Assembly (NCBI RefSeq): GCF_011516655.1
Contig: NZ_WOSV01000001.1
Coordinates: 310,001 to 374,000, forward strand
Direction: 5' to 3'
DNA from: Acetobacter thailandicus
GTDB lineage: Bacteria; Pseudomonadota; Alphaproteobacteria; Acetobacterales; Acetobacteraceae
Length of the DNA: 64,000 bases
Part shown: positions 20,151-30,800 of the stretch, one piece after another
How the letters are laid out: the number at the start of each line of letters is the position of its first letter
Numbering within the stretch: the stretch's first letter is position 1
Notes under the pieces: generated by a model
What the model was told of the DNA's origin: nothing
Databases searched by the model: none
What the model saw: the letters and a program-made list of their open reading frames with translations, nothing else
Program-made: the position numbers and the translations under genes

Positions 20151-21056
20151 GTGATTCCTGTCTCCATTCAGCTCCGCCTGGCCCTGAACAGGCTTACGCT
20201 CCCCGCACTCATTCTTCTTTCTGCCGGTATTATAATTGCCGGTCAGGCTGATCGTAAAAGAAGCGAGAAGGTGCGTATGTGTGTGGCCGATGCTCTGGCC
20301 CCTGTGTGGTCGGTTGTGACCGCAGCGGAAGAGCGCGCCATTGCTGTCACATCGGCCTTACATGAAGCCAGCCATCTCGCCTCGGAAAATACCCGCCTCA
20401 GAACAGAGAATGAGAATTTACGCCGGTGGTATGATGTCGCAGTCTCTCTGACCAGAGAAAACGATTCACTCAAAACGGCCCTGCACTGGATTCCCGAAGA
20501 CGCTCCAACCTTTGTCACGGGACGAGTCGTTGCAGATAGCGGCAGTATTTATGCGCGTGCTGTCCTGCTGATTGCAGGAGCAGACAGTGGTGTAAAAGCA
20601 GGTAATATTGCTCTCGCAGCTAACGGGCTGGCAGGGCGTGTAACAGAAACCGGCGCTCATTCAGCCCGTGTATTGCTGATTACCGATATTTCAAGCCGCC
20701 TGCCGGTACTGCTTGAATCAAGCCATGCCCCTGCCATAATGGCAGGCGATAACTCCCCTATGCCCAAACTCATGTATTATGCGCAGGACATACACCCGCT
20801 GGAAGGAGAGCGTGTCGTCACAGGCGACCAGGCTGGTGCTTTTCCCGCAGGCCTGCCTGTTGGTACAGTCCATTATATTATGCCGGGACGACCTGTCGTT
20901 ATACCCTACGCAAAGCTTGATCATCTTGTTTTGCTACGCATTTTTAATTTTGGTCAGGCTCAGGTTGAAGCTCCCGATGCACCAGGTCACGTACCACTGG
21001 CACCGCCACATAAAACGCAGGAGCCTCCGTTTACTAAGCTTTTTAACCAGGGATAA
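20151..21056 (+). CDS. mreC: Cell-shape protein MreC
   Basis: Single-pass periplasmic scaffold linking MreB to the penicillin-binding proteins. It has 301 residues: a short cytoplasmic N-terminus, one span (about 15-32), a coiled coil (about 75-105, ENTRLRTENENLRRWYD), then the paired beta-barrel domain with GRVVADSGSIYARAVLLIAG and GLAGRVTETGAHSARVLLITD. Starts with GTG at 20151. The mreB-mreC gap is unusually long (164 bases) and folded. Confidence 0.93.
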   Translation: MIPVSIQLRLALNRLTLPALILLSAGIIIAGQADRKRSEKVRMCVADALAPVWSVVTAAEERAIAVTSALHEASHLASENTRLRTENENLRRWYDVAVSLTRENDSLKTALHWIPEDAPTFVTGRVVADSGSIYARAVLLIAGADSGVKAGNIALAANGLAGRVTETGAHSARVLLITDISSRLPVLLESSHAPAIMAGDNSPMPKLMYYAQDIHPLEGERVVTGDQAGAFPAGLPVGTVHYIMPGRPVVIPYAKLDHLVLLRIFNFGQAQVEAPDAPGHVPLAPPHKTQEPPFTKLFNQG

Positions 21057-21071
21057 GGGCATAATACACTC

Positions 21072-21638
21072 ATGAAGCCCGATTCCTCCCGGAACTCCTG
21101 GGAAGCAGAAATTCAGCCTCATCAGACCATCTGGAGCAGGCTGGACCACGGTGCACGGCGATTGTTGCCGGGTATTCTCTGCTTTTTCATCATTATTATC
21201 TGCGCGGCACCTCTGCCTGTGCCTGGCATCACTGAGATTTTGCCTGCGTTTATGATCACAACTGTTTTTTTCTGGTCAGCGTGGCACCCCTCTTCTATGA
21301 CGAGCCCGGTGGTTTTTTTACTTGGCCTTTCTATGGACTTTGTCAATTTCACCCCGCTGGGGGTTAGTGCGCTGCTCCTTTTACTTGTTCATAGTGTCGC
21401 TTTTTATTCACGTTTTGGCATTACACGCCTGCCTTTTCTGCTATCATGGCTTATATTCGCTTTTATTGCCCTCGGTGTCTGCCTGCTACAATGGAGCTTT
21501 GCCTGCCTGTTCAGACTACACATCCTGACACTGTCCCCGGCTTTATTCGAAGCGACATTGTGCGTTGGTTTCTACCCTGCTCTCTCGGTTCTGTTCTCCT
21601 GGGTTATCCAGAAGTTCAACGACCGGGAAGATATCTGA
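21072..21638 (+). CDS. mreD: Rod shape-determining membrane protein MreD
   Basis: A 188-residue polytopic protein with about five spans. It carries the MreD-like segment FLLGLSMDFVNFTPLGVSALLL and lies in the canonical slot between mreC and mrdA. It stabilises the elongasome with MreC and RodA. Family sequences diverge strongly, so the call relies on position, length and this motif. Confidence 0.9.
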   Translation: MKPDSSRNSWEAEIQPHQTIWSRLDHGARRLLPGILCFFIIIICAAPLPVPGITEILPAFMITTVFFWSAWHPSSMTSPVVFLLGLSMDFVNFTPLGVSALLLLLVHSVAFYSRFGITRLPFLLSWLIFAFIALGVCLLQWSFACLFRLHILTLSPALFEATLCVGFYPALSVLFSWVIQKFNDREDI

Positions 21639-21657
21639 TGCAGAAAGATGGTGCATC

Positions 21658-23577
21658 ATGAGGTTCAAACGCCGTAAGCGCGATATAAAGCGCCTTATGC
21701 CTGCCAAAACTCAAAAAGACCCATCACGCGGTATTTTTACGCGCAGGGCCTTGCTGATTATGGCCCTGCAAACTGGCGCTCTGGGGCTTCTGGCCCGAAA
21801 ACTTTATGGTCTGCAGGTTGAAAATGGCGATAAATATGCACGCATGGCTGCAAGCAACCGGGTTAGCAAACGCTACCTGGCACCACCGCGAGGCCATATT
21901 GTCGATCGCTATAACGTAGCGCTTGCCAGTAATAAGGAAAACTGGCGCGCCCTTCTGCTGCCCGAAGAAACGACAGATGTGAACGGCACGATTGAGCGGT
22001 TTTCAACTATCATTCCACTTGATGAGCATGACCGTGCCCGCATTTTGCGCGAAATGCGCCATAAACGCCGTTTTGTCCCGGTTATGCTGCGAGACTTTCT
22101 CTCGTGGGATGAGATGGCCCGCATTGAGCTCAATGCGCCCTCGCTCCCTGGTGTTCTGATCGATGTCGGCACACGGCGCGTCTATCCTGAAGGTGAGTCT
22201 CTGGCCCATATTATCGGCTATGTTGCGCCCCCCAACGAGCGCGATGTCGCACGGTCAGCCCTGCTGGCTCTGCCTGGTATGCGTGTCGGGCGTGCTGGTA
22301 TTGAACAAAGCCAGGACACAACACTCTGCGGCACAGCAGGCTCTGTCGAAATGGAGGTTAACTCAGTCGGCAGGGTTATCTCTGAGCTGAACCGGGCTGA
22401 AGGTACATCAGGGACGAAAATTGGCCTGACAATCGACAGCGTGCTGCAGCATGCAGTTCTTGGTCGCATTGGTGATCAGACTGCCTCTGCCGTTGTCATG
22501 AATTGCCGCAATGGTGAGGTGCTGGCAATGGCCAGCACACCTTCTTTCGACCCCTCACTCTTCGATAGTGGTGTCAGTCACACACAATGGCTTGAATGGA
22601 TCAACAACGAACGAACCCCTCTGATCAATAAAGCAGTTGCCGGTGTGTACCCTCCGGGCTCAACTTTTAAGCCTGCGGTTGCCATGGCAGGGCTGAAGGC
22701 TGGTCTCATTTCTCCTTCCGACCGGGTCTTCTGCCCTGGTCATCTGGACGTAGGCGGCACGCGCTTTCACTGCTGGTCACGATGGGGGCATGGGTCACTT
22801 GACCTGCACCAGGCCCTTAAATTTTCCTGCGACGTGTATTTTTATGAGATGGCACGCCGCATCGGCATGGACCATATTGCAGAAACAGCCCACAGCTTCG
22901 GCTTAGGCACTCCGCTTGATATTGAGCTGCCACATACCCGCACCGGCCTCATCCCGACCCCGACCTGGCGACAGGCACACCACCACCACTGGAATGGTGG
23001 CGATACCATTGTCAGTGGGATTGGCCAGGGGTTTGTGCAGGTGACCCCCCTGCAACTGGCAACCTATACCTCGCGCCTGGCAACAGGGCGGGCTGTGCAA
23101 CCCCACCTTGTACGCTCTCTGAATGACGAAACCGGCCCACAGGCAACGGCCGAACACTGGCCGGAACTTGATATGCCCGCTGCCGGGCTGGCTGCCCTGC
23201 GTAGTGGCATGTTTGCCGTGGTGAATGAACCCCATGGCACAGCCCCCAAAGCAAAACTGACTATTCCGGGTGTTATGATGGCCGGCAAAACCGGCTCGGC
23301 TCAGGTCAGACGCGTATCGCGGGCACTGCGTGAAAGCGGACACTTCAACTCGGCCAATCTGCCGTGGGAATACAGGCCACATGCCCTGTTTATCTGCTTT
23401 GCACCCTACGATAATCCACAATATGCAGTCTCGGTCGTTATTGAGCACGGTAACGCAGGTGCAGAAGCCGCGGCCCCGCTGGCACGCGATATCATGACTG
23501 ACACACTTCTGCGCGACCCGGCAAACCACATCACACCACCACCTGAGCGTGTTGCTGACGCATCAGACACACAATAG
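21658..23577 (+). CDS. mrdA: Penicillin-binding protein 2 (elongation transpeptidase)
   Basis: Monofunctional class B PBP that crosslinks lateral-wall peptidoglycan with RodA. From ATG 21658 it has 639 residues: a basic N-terminus, one span (about 32-50), a PBP dimerisation domain with APPRGHIVDR and IGYVAPP, then the transpeptidase domain with SxxK in YPPGSTFKPAV, SxN-type in LKFSCDVYFYEMA, and KTGSAQV. An in-frame ATG at 21565 lies inside mreD and gives a non-family extension. It ends three bases before rodA. Confidence 0.95.
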   Translation: MRFKRRKRDIKRLMPAKTQKDPSRGIFTRRALLIMALQTGALGLLARKLYGLQVENGDKYARMAASNRVSKRYLAPPRGHIVDRYNVALASNKENWRALLLPEETTDVNGTIERFSTIIPLDEHDRARILREMRHKRRFVPVMLRDFLSWDEMARIELNAPSLPGVLIDVGTRRVYPEGESLAHIIGYVAPPNERDVARSALLALPGMRVGRAGIEQSQDTTLCGTAGSVEMEVNSVGRVISELNRAEGTSGTKIGLTIDSVLQHAVLGRIGDQTASAVVMNCRNGEVLAMASTPSFDPSLFDSGVSHTQWLEWINNERTPLINKAVAGVYPPGSTFKPAVAMAGLKAGLISPSDRVFCPGHLDVGGTRFHCWSRWGHGSLDLHQALKFSCDVYFYEMARRIGMDHIAETAHSFGLGTPLDIELPHTRTGLIPTPTWRQAHHHHWNGGDTIVSGIGQGFVQVTPLQLATYTSRLATGRAVQPHLVRSLNDETGPQATAEHWPELDMPAAGLAALRSGMFAVVNEPHGTAPKAKLTIPGVMMAGKTGSAQVRRVSRALRESGHFNSANLPWEYRPHALFICFAPYDNPQYAVSVVIEHGNAGAEAAAPLARDIMTDTLLRDPANHITPPPERVADASDTQ

Positions 23578-23580
23578 ACA

Positions 23581-24729
23581 ATGAAATTTCACAAACGTCT
23601 GCTGCGCGCCGAACCGAGCTTTCGGCTTTTATCCAAACTCTGGCGTATCAGCTGGCTTTACGTTCTGCTGATCTGCACACTTGCTGCCGCAGGATATATC
23701 ACACTTTACTCTGCTGCCGGCGGAGCCCCTTACCCGTTTGCAGCACCTCAGGCCGCACGTTTTGCTGTGGGACTGGTGATGATGATCACCATTGCCATGC
23801 TGCCACCCAAAGTGCTGATACGCGCCGCGTGGCCTCTTTATATTTTTTCTGTTGCTCTGCTGGCAGCTGTTTTGCACATGGGGCATGTTGGCAAGGGGGC
23901 TGAACGCTGGCTTATTATTGGCGGCGTACAGGTTCAGCCCTCTGAATATGCAAAAATAGCTCTGGTGCTTGTTCTGGCTGCATGGTTCCATCGTCTGAAC
24001 CACAGGCAGATGGGCAACCCGCTCTGGCTGCTGCCCCCGGCCTTTATTGTTCTGCTGCCCGTTGTGCTGGTACTTAAAGAGCCAAACCTCGGCACAGCAA
24101 CAATTATTGGTGGTATCGGGGCAGCTCTTTTCTTCGCTGCGGGCATGAGGCTATGGCAGATTGTGTTACTTGTACTCCCCGTACCTTATCTGATTAAAGT
24201 TGCCTACAGTCACCTGCATGACTATCAGCGCGCCCGGATTACCACCTTTCTTAACCCCGAAAGCGATCCCCTTGGGGCAGGTTATAATATTATCCAGTCA
24301 AAAATTGCGCTGGGATCAGGCGGCATGTGGGGACAGGGTTACCTCAAAGGCTCTCAGGGGCAGCTTAACTTTCTGCCTGAAAAACAGACTGACTTCATCT
24401 TCACCATGATTGCTGAGGAATGGGGTTATGCCGGTGCATTAACAGTTATCAGCCTGCTGCTTATCATTATCCTTGGCGGTATGCTCATGGCCATACGCAG
24501 TCGCAACCGCTTTGGCCGCCTTGTCGCACTGGGGATCAGCGTCAACTTCTTTCTCTATTGCCTGGTCAACCTCTCAATGGTCATGGGAGCGATCCCTGTT
24601 GGTGGTGTTCCCCTGCCTCTTGTGTCTTACGGTGGTTCAGCAATGCTCAACGTTATGATGGGTTTTGGCCTGCTACTCTCAACATGGGTGCATCGTGATT
24701 CCCGCTTTGGAGAAAGCGAGCCTGACTAA
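23581..24729 (+). CDS. rodA: Rod shape-determining protein RodA (SEDS glycosyltransferase)
   Basis: SEDS-family peptidoglycan polymerase working with PBP2. 382 residues with ten predicted spans. Signature segments include GAERWLIIGGVQVQPSEYAK, KEPNLGTA, PLGAGYNIIQSKIALGSGG and the C-terminal PVGGVPLPLVSYGGSA. Last gene of the mre operon. Confidence 0.96.
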   Translation: MKFHKRLLRAEPSFRLLSKLWRISWLYVLLICTLAAAGYITLYSAAGGAPYPFAAPQAARFAVGLVMMITIAMLPPKVLIRAAWPLYIFSVALLAAVLHMGHVGKGAERWLIIGGVQVQPSEYAKIALVLVLAAWFHRLNHRQMGNPLWLLPPAFIVLLPVVLVLKEPNLGTATIIGGIGAALFFAAGMRLWQIVLLVLPVPYLIKVAYSHLHDYQRARITTFLNPESDPLGAGYNIIQSKIALGSGGMWGQGYLKGSQGQLNFLPEKQTDFIFTMIAEEWGYAGALTVISLLLIIILGGMLMAIRSRNRFGRLVALGISVNFFLYCLVNLSMVMGAIPVGGVPLPLVSYGGSAMLNVMMGFGLLLSTWVHRDSRFGESEPD

Positions 24730-24840
24730 AAACCAGGCCGGTCCCCTGCTACACAAGAAGACCTGTATATCTGTAAACAGATTACTCACTGAGAGTAAGC
24801 AATCTTTAACGGCTGCTAAAACCAGAGAAAAATATATCCC

Positions 24841-24864
24841 TTTTATCACACCGATGTGATAAAA
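24841..24864. promoter_or_regulatory. Perfect 10-bp palindrome upstream of the sugar transporter
   Basis: TTTTATCACA and TGTGATAAAA flank a 4-base centre (CCGA), 90 bases before the transporter start. The arms end in A-runs rather than T-runs on either strand, so a terminator is unlikely. The symmetry is typical of an operator for a dimeric repressor, and TGTGA resembles a CRP/FNR-type half-site. No regulator gene adjoins it. Confidence 0.5.
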
Positions 24865-24953
24865 ACCCCCGACTGCCGTAGTAAGAAATAAGATAACGCC
24901 CCACCCTAAGGGCCAGCGATCTATCTCACGGCATAGTCTGATAAAGAATAATA

Positions 24954-26369
24954 ATGCTGCACGGAAAATCTTGTAATATGCCAGAAACGTCCCCTGATTC
25001 TTCAGAGTCCTCTTTTACCGTAAAAAGTGCTGTCATTGGCATACTGGCGGCAACAGCCGGGCTTATGTCCGGACTGGATATCGGTGTGATATCAGGAGCG
25101 CTTGATTTCGTCTCACGCGAATTTCATGCCTCGACCATGCAGCAGGAATGGATTGTCAGTGGCATGATGGCCGGTGCGGCTATCGGGGCTATTCTGGCAG
25201 GGTGGCTGGCCCGTATTACAGGCCGCAAATGGTCTCTTGTTATCGCCGGTATTATCTTCATATTCGGCTCTCTTGGATGCGCGGTGTCATGGTCAGTCAT
25301 GAGCATGATTGTAAACCGTGGACTCATGGGGCTTGCCATCGGCATTGCAGCTTTTACCTCTCCTCTCTATCTCTCAGAAATTGCCAGTAAAGAAACACGC
25401 GGCGCCATGATCGCCACGTACCAGCTAATGATCACGGTTGGTATTCTGGTCGCTTTTATCAGTGATACATTATTCGCTTATCATGCGCAGTGGCGATGGA
25501 TGTTTGGTGTTATTGTTATACCGGGCGTTTTATTTGTCATCGGCGTCCTTTTTCTTCCCTACAGCCCTCGCTGGCTGATGATGAAGGGGCGTAAAAAAGA
25601 AGCACACAGCGTGTTAGAAGACCTTCGCCCTGATTCACATGATACAGCCGCAGAAATCCGCTCAATTGAAGCACAGCTGACGTCAAGAAAAGGTGGTTTT
25701 TCTCTGCTGAAAAGCAACTCTAACTTTCGTCGCTCAGTTGCTCTGGGTGTGTTGCTTCAGGCCATGCAGCAGTTCGCCGGCATTAACGTCATTATGTACT
25801 ATGCGCCCAAAATTTTTGCTCTGGCAGGCTTTGTCGGCGAATCTCAGATGTGGTGCACGGCTGTTGTCGGATTTGTTAATGTGCTTGCAACGCTGGCAGC
25901 CATTGGTCTTGTAGACCGCTGGGGCCGTAAGCCTATTCTGTACTGTGGCTTTGCCACCATGGTTTTCTCTCTGGCCGGCCTGTCATGGCTGAATATAACA
26001 GGCATGGAAACCCAGACCGCCAGCATAATGTGCGTATTCTTTGTGATGATCTTTATCAGCGCACACGCTATGTCCGCCGGGCCGCTCATGTGGGTGCTGT
26101 GCTCTGAAATTCAGCCCATGAAGGGGCGTGACCTCGGTATTACCATTTCAACACTCAGCAACTGGATCTCCAACATGATCGTCGGGCTGTCTTTCCTCAG
26201 CATTCTTAACGGGCTGGGCGGCGGCTGTACTTTTGCTCTGATGGCCGGACTCAACGGTCTTTTTCTGCTCCTGACCTGGCTCTATGTCCCTGAAACGAAT
26301 GATGTCTCTCTGGAGCAGATTGAGAAAAACCTGATGATGGGTAAAAAATTAAGAAATATAGGTCAGTAA
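24954..26369 (+). CDS. Sugar porter family MFS transporter (sugar/H+ symporter)
   Basis: A 471-residue twelve-helix transporter of the sugar porter family (GalP/XylE type). Motifs seen: SGLDIGVISGAL in helix 1, an intracellular arginine-rich loop after helix 2, YLSEIASKETRGAM, LPYSPRWLMMKGR, QQFAGINVIMYYAPKIF (sugar-binding QQ...N), VDRWGRKPIL, and the C-terminal PETNDVSLEQIE. The exact sugar is not readable. A second in-frame ATG at 24978 (MPETSPDSS) is about equally likely as the start. Preceded by a palindromic candidate operator. Confidence 0.92.
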   Translation: MLHGKSCNMPETSPDSSESSFTVKSAVIGILAATAGLMSGLDIGVISGALDFVSREFHASTMQQEWIVSGMMAGAAIGAILAGWLARITGRKWSLVIAGIIFIFGSLGCAVSWSVMSMIVNRGLMGLAIGIAAFTSPLYLSEIASKETRGAMIATYQLMITVGILVAFISDTLFAYHAQWRWMFGVIVIPGVLFVIGVLFLPYSPRWLMMKGRKKEAHSVLEDLRPDSHDTAAEIRSIEAQLTSRKGGFSLLKSNSNFRRSVALGVLLQAMQQFAGINVIMYYAPKIFALAGFVGESQMWCTAVVGFVNVLATLAAIGLVDRWGRKPILYCGFATMVFSLAGLSWLNITGMETQTASIMCVFFVMIFISAHAMSAGPLMWVLCSEIQPMKGRDLGITISTLSNWISNMIVGLSFLSILNGLGGGCTFALMAGLNGLFLLLTWLYVPETNDVSLEQIEKNLMMGKKLRNIGQ

Positions 26370-26373
26370 CCCA

Positions 26374-26402
26374 TTTTACGCCGGGGGAAACCCCGGTAAA
26401 AA
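26374..26402 (+). terminator. Stem-loop after the sugar transporter
   Basis: CCGGGG pairs with CCCCGG around GAAA, extended by TTTTA/TAAAA with a two-base bulge. It lies just after the stop codon. It has an A-run rather than a U-run after the stem, so its efficiency as an intrinsic terminator is uncertain. Confidence 0.55.
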
Positions 26403-26563
26403 ATTTAAAACATATATAAATATCAATATGTTATAATAACATTTTACAACCATACCCTTGACACATTCTGAACAAATTCTATATCGTCGCTAACGTGAAA
26501 CGGTAGAATATTCATTTTATTCCTTATTAACGTTTCCCCAGCTGCAAAGCACCCCATCCCCCG

Positions 26564-26580
26564 ACCCCGTTCAACGGGGT
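26564..26580. promoter_or_regulatory. Palindromic candidate operator before the RND efflux operon
   Basis: ACCCCGTTCAACGGGGT is a perfect inverted repeat of 8 bp with a single central base, 41 bases upstream of the adaptor gene. RND pumps are often controlled by TetR- or MarR-family repressors binding such sites, but no regulator gene adjoins this operon. It could alternatively form a short RNA hairpin in the 5' leader. Confidence 0.5.
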
Positions 26581-26621
26581 TCCTGCGCACATATTGTTTT
26601 TTAAAGACAGGATTCGCCAGA

Positions 26622-27803
26622 GTGATGACTCCCTATACTCCCCTGCGCCCATTTCTGGCCTCTGCTGTTGCTTTGCTTGCTCTGGCAGGATGTGAACGTA
26701 AAAGCACTCAGTCAGGGGCAATGCCGCCACAAAGCGTTGATTACGTAACCATGCATACCCAGTCGGTGGTCATGACCACCAGCCTGCCTGGTCGTACTGA
26801 TGCTTTTGAAATTGCACAGGTACGCCCTCAGGTAACCGGCATTATACAAAAACGCCTGTTTATTGAGGGGGCTGACGTTGTTGCTGGCCAGCAGCTTTAT
26901 CAGATCGACCCCTCACGCTACCAGGCAGCCTACACCACGGCAAAAGGTCTCCTGGAAGAGGCAGAGGCAGCTGAAATCACAGCCCGCGCCAAGCTTGACC
27001 GTTACCGCAACCTGGTAAAAGACCACGCTGTCAGCCGGCAGGAATATGACGATGCTCTGGCCACTGAAAAAGAAGCTATGGGGCGTATTCTCAATGCAAA
27101 AGGTCAGGTTGAGAGCGCACAGGTCAACCTGAACTACACAAAAATGAATGCGCCCATTACAGGGCGTATCGGCCGTACCCTGATTACTGTTGGTGCGCTG
27201 GTTACTGCCAATCAGACCAACGACACAGCAACCATTACGCGCCTTGACCCGATTTATGTTGACGTGAATATGCCGGCCATCACACTGCTGCGCCTGAAGC
27301 GCGAGCTGGCTGAAGGCCGCCTGAAACGTCAGCCCGATGGCCGGGTGCCTGTCTCTCTTACCCTTGAGGATAATTCGGCTTACGAATTTAAAGGGCGCAT
27401 GGCGCTGTCTGAGGTTAACGTCAATACCTCGACCTCCTCTGTTGTCATCCGTGCTATTATGCCTAACCCACAGAAGCTGCTTCTGCCGGGCATGTATGTT
27501 CATGCCCAGCTTGAAGAAGGTACAGACCCCAACAGCATTCTGGTCCCGCAAAAAGCTGTCAGCCACAACTCACATGGTGACCCTGAAGTCTGGGTTATCA
27601 AACAGGACGATACGGTTGAGCGTCGCAAAATTCAGACCAGTCAGGCACTTGGTGACAACTGGCTTGTAACAGCCGGTCTGCAGGACGGAGACCGCGTTGT
27701 GGTAACAGGCCTGCAAAAAATCAAACCTGGCGGCCACGTTAAGCCGACTGAGGTTGCCTCAGCACAGCCAGAAACCACAGAAAACCTGAACAGAGGACAC
27801 TGA
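26622..27803 (+). CDS. RND efflux periplasmic adaptor lipoprotein (MexA/AcrA family)
   Basis: Membrane fusion protein joining the inner-membrane pump to the outer-membrane channel. 393 residues. A lipoprotein signal with lipobox LALAGC is followed by the lipoyl half-motif (RPQVTGIIQKRLFIEGADVVAG), a long alpha-hairpin, the second lipoyl half (NLNYTKMNAPITGRIG), and the beta-barrel. The reading begins at GTG 26622 or ATG 26625; both are served by the AGGA at 26609. First gene of a complete three-gene efflux operon. Confidence 0.94.
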   Translation: MMTPYTPLRPFLASAVALLALAGCERKSTQSGAMPPQSVDYVTMHTQSVVMTTSLPGRTDAFEIAQVRPQVTGIIQKRLFIEGADVVAGQQLYQIDPSRYQAAYTTAKGLLEEAEAAEITARAKLDRYRNLVKDHAVSRQEYDDALATEKEAMGRILNAKGQVESAQVNLNYTKMNAPITGRIGRTLITVGALVTANQTNDTATITRLDPIYVDVNMPAITLLRLKRELAEGRLKRQPDGRVPVSLTLEDNSAYEFKGRMALSEVNVNTSTSSVVIRAIMPNPQKLLLPGMYVHAQLEEGTDPNSILVPQKAVSHNSHGDPEVWVIKQDDTVERRKIQTSQALGDNWLVTAGLQDGDRVVVTGLQKIKPGGHVKPTEVASAQPETTENLNRGH

Positions 27804-27807
27804 CCTC

Positions 27808-30800
27808 ATGTCCCTGGCTCGTTTTTTTATTGACCGACCCGTCTTTGCATGGGTCATCAGCCTTATCATCATGTTGCTTGGTGGCCTGTCGCTTTTCCGG
27901 CTGCCTATTGCGCAGTATCCCAGCATTGCGCCGCCACAGATAGCCATTTCGGTCACTTACCCCGGTGCCTCTGCTGACACGGTAAACAACACAGTTGTAC
28001 GCCCCATTCTTCAGCAGATGTTCGGCCTTGACCATCTGGAATATATTTCTGCACAATCATATGCTTCCGGACAGATGGAAATTGACCTGTCTTTTGAGCA
28101 GGGCACAAGCCCTGACATTGCCCAGGTGCAGGTGCAAAACAAACTTCAGCTGGCGCAGCCAAAACTGCCGTCAGAAGTTACCGCTCAGGGGCTGAGCATC
28201 ACCAAAGCTGTTAAAAACTTCATGATGGTGGTCAGCTTCATCTCGACTGACAACAGTATGAATGGCGGCGATATTGCCGACTACGTGGCTTCTAACATCT
28301 CAGATCCGCTCAGCCGTATCACAGGTGTGGGTGACCATACGCTGTTCGGCTCAGAATACGCCATGCGTATCTGGATGGACCCTGACAAGCTGTTCAATTA
28401 CGGCCTGACTGTCACAGACGTACAAACTGCCATTCAGAACCAGAACCTTCAGGTCTCATCAGGTGAGCTGGGTGGCCTGCCGGCACGCAAAGGTATTCAG
28501 CTCGATGCCACCATTATCGGCCCGACCCGTCTGACAGACCCTGAGCAGTTTAAAAAGATTCTTCTGAAAGTGCAGCCTGATGGTTCACAGGTGCGCATCA
28601 AAGACATCGCCACTGTTGAGCTGGGCCCTCAGACCTACAACACTGACTCTTTCTACAATAACCATCCTGCCTCTGGTATGGCTCTTAAGCTGGCACCTGG
28701 TTCAAACCAGCTCTCCACCGAAGCTGCGGTTAAAGAGAAAATCAGTGAACTGGAAAAATTCTTCCCGCCAGGCCTGAAGACTGTTTATCCGCTCGATACG
28801 GCGCCCTTCATTGTTCTTTCGATCCAGGAAGTCGTCATTACCCTGCTTGAAGCTATTGGCCTGGTCTTTCTGGTCATGCTGATCTTCCTGCAAAATTTCC
28901 GGGCGACACTGATACCAACAATCGCTGTGCCGGTTGTTCTGCTGGGTACTTTTGGCCTGCTGAATATACTGGGCTACTCGATCAACACTCTGACCATGCT
29001 GGCCATGGTGCTGGCCGTTGGTCTGCTGGTCGATGACGCGATTGTTGTGGTTGAAAACGTTGAACGTGTGATGACAGAGAGCAAACTGTCACCCGTTGAG
29101 GCCTCAAAAGTTTCAATGGATGAAATCTCAGGCGCTCTTGTTGGTATCGTTCTGGTCCTGACAGCAGTCTTTCTGCCCATGGCAGCCTTCTCTGGCTCTG
29201 TCGGGGTCATTTACCGGCAGTTCTCAATCACCATTGTTTCTGCCATGTGGCTTTCAGTACTGGTCGCTATGGTGTTAACGCCGGCCTTGTGCGCAACTAT
29301 GCTCAAAGCTGGCTCTCATGAAAAAACGACCGGTCTTGCCGGATGGTTTAACCGTAACTTTGAAAAGATGACCCGTGGGTACCTTCATGGTGTCAATTTT
29401 CTGGTCCGGCATCTGGCCCTGTCATTTCTCGGGCTCTTCCTCGTCACGGGCTGCGTTATCTTTCTCTTTTCAAAGTTGCCTGGCGGCTTCCTTCCTGATG
29501 AAGATCAGGGGCTGGTGTTCGGGCAGATTACAATGCCTGTTAACACCCCTATGGAAGAAACCACCCGTATCAACCATGAAGTCACAGATTATATTCTTAA
29601 AACCGAGGGAAACCTGGTTGAATCAGTCTATGCTGTGAATGGCTTTAACTTTGCAGGTCAGGGGCAAAGTGCCGGGGCATTCTTTATCCGTCTGAAAGAC
29701 TGGGATTTGCGTACAAAACCCCAGGAAACCTCAACGGCTATTGCAAACCGCATCATGAATCATTTCTGGACCAATCCTAAGGCCCAGATCTTCGCTGTTA
29801 ACCCTCCTGCTGTACTGGAACTGGGTAACGCTACCGGTTTTGACCTTGAGCTTGAAGACCGCGGCCACCTTGGACATGAGAAACTGCTTGCTGCACGTAA
29901 CATGGTTCTGGGCATGGCCGCACAGGACAAGCGTCTGGCAGCTGTTCGCCCGAATGGTATGGAAGATGCATCTCAGTACAACCTCAATATTGACCGCGAA
30001 AAAGCTAATGCCCTTGGCATTACAATCGCCAGTATCAACAACACCATTCAGGGGGCACTGGGCTCGATCTATGTAAACCAGTTTCTGCGCAATGACCGCG
30101 TAAAGCAGGTTTATATTCAGGGTATTCCTGATGCCCGTATGCTGCCATATGATCTGAACAAATGGTATGTTCATAACGGCAACAGCACCTCAGCTGGCAG
30201 CAATAACGCCAGCAGTGTGGTCGTCAATGTCAACGACACAATGACACCGCTGAATGCCTTTATCTCAGCTAACTGGATTGTCGGCCCGCAAAAAGTTGAA
30301 AACTATAACGGTTTCAACTCATACGAAATACTTGGCCAGCCTGCACCAGGCTACAGCTCAGGTGATTCAATCGCTGCGATGCTCGACATCATGAAAAAGC
30401 TGCCTAAAGGAATCGGCTATGAGTGGACCGGCCTTTCATTTGAGCAGCTGGCCTCCGGCTCTTCAACCGGGCCGCTATATGCGCTGGCAGGCATTATCAT
30501 TCTGCTCTGCCTTGCAGCATTGTATGAAAGCTGGGCTATTCCGTTTGCTGTTATTCTGGTTGTGCCTCTGGGTGTTCTGGGGGCTATTGCCGCAACCCTG
30601 TTCCGCGGCATGGATAACGACGTTTACTTCCAGGTCGGGCTTCTGACCACAGTCGGGCTGGCTGTTAAAAATGCCATTCTGATTGTCGAATTTGCTAAGG
30701 CTGCCTTTGAAAAAGGTGAAACCCTGGAAGAAGCAGTAAACACCGCGGCACGTGAGCGTCTGCGTCCTATCCTGATGACTTCTATCGCCTTTGTTGTCGG

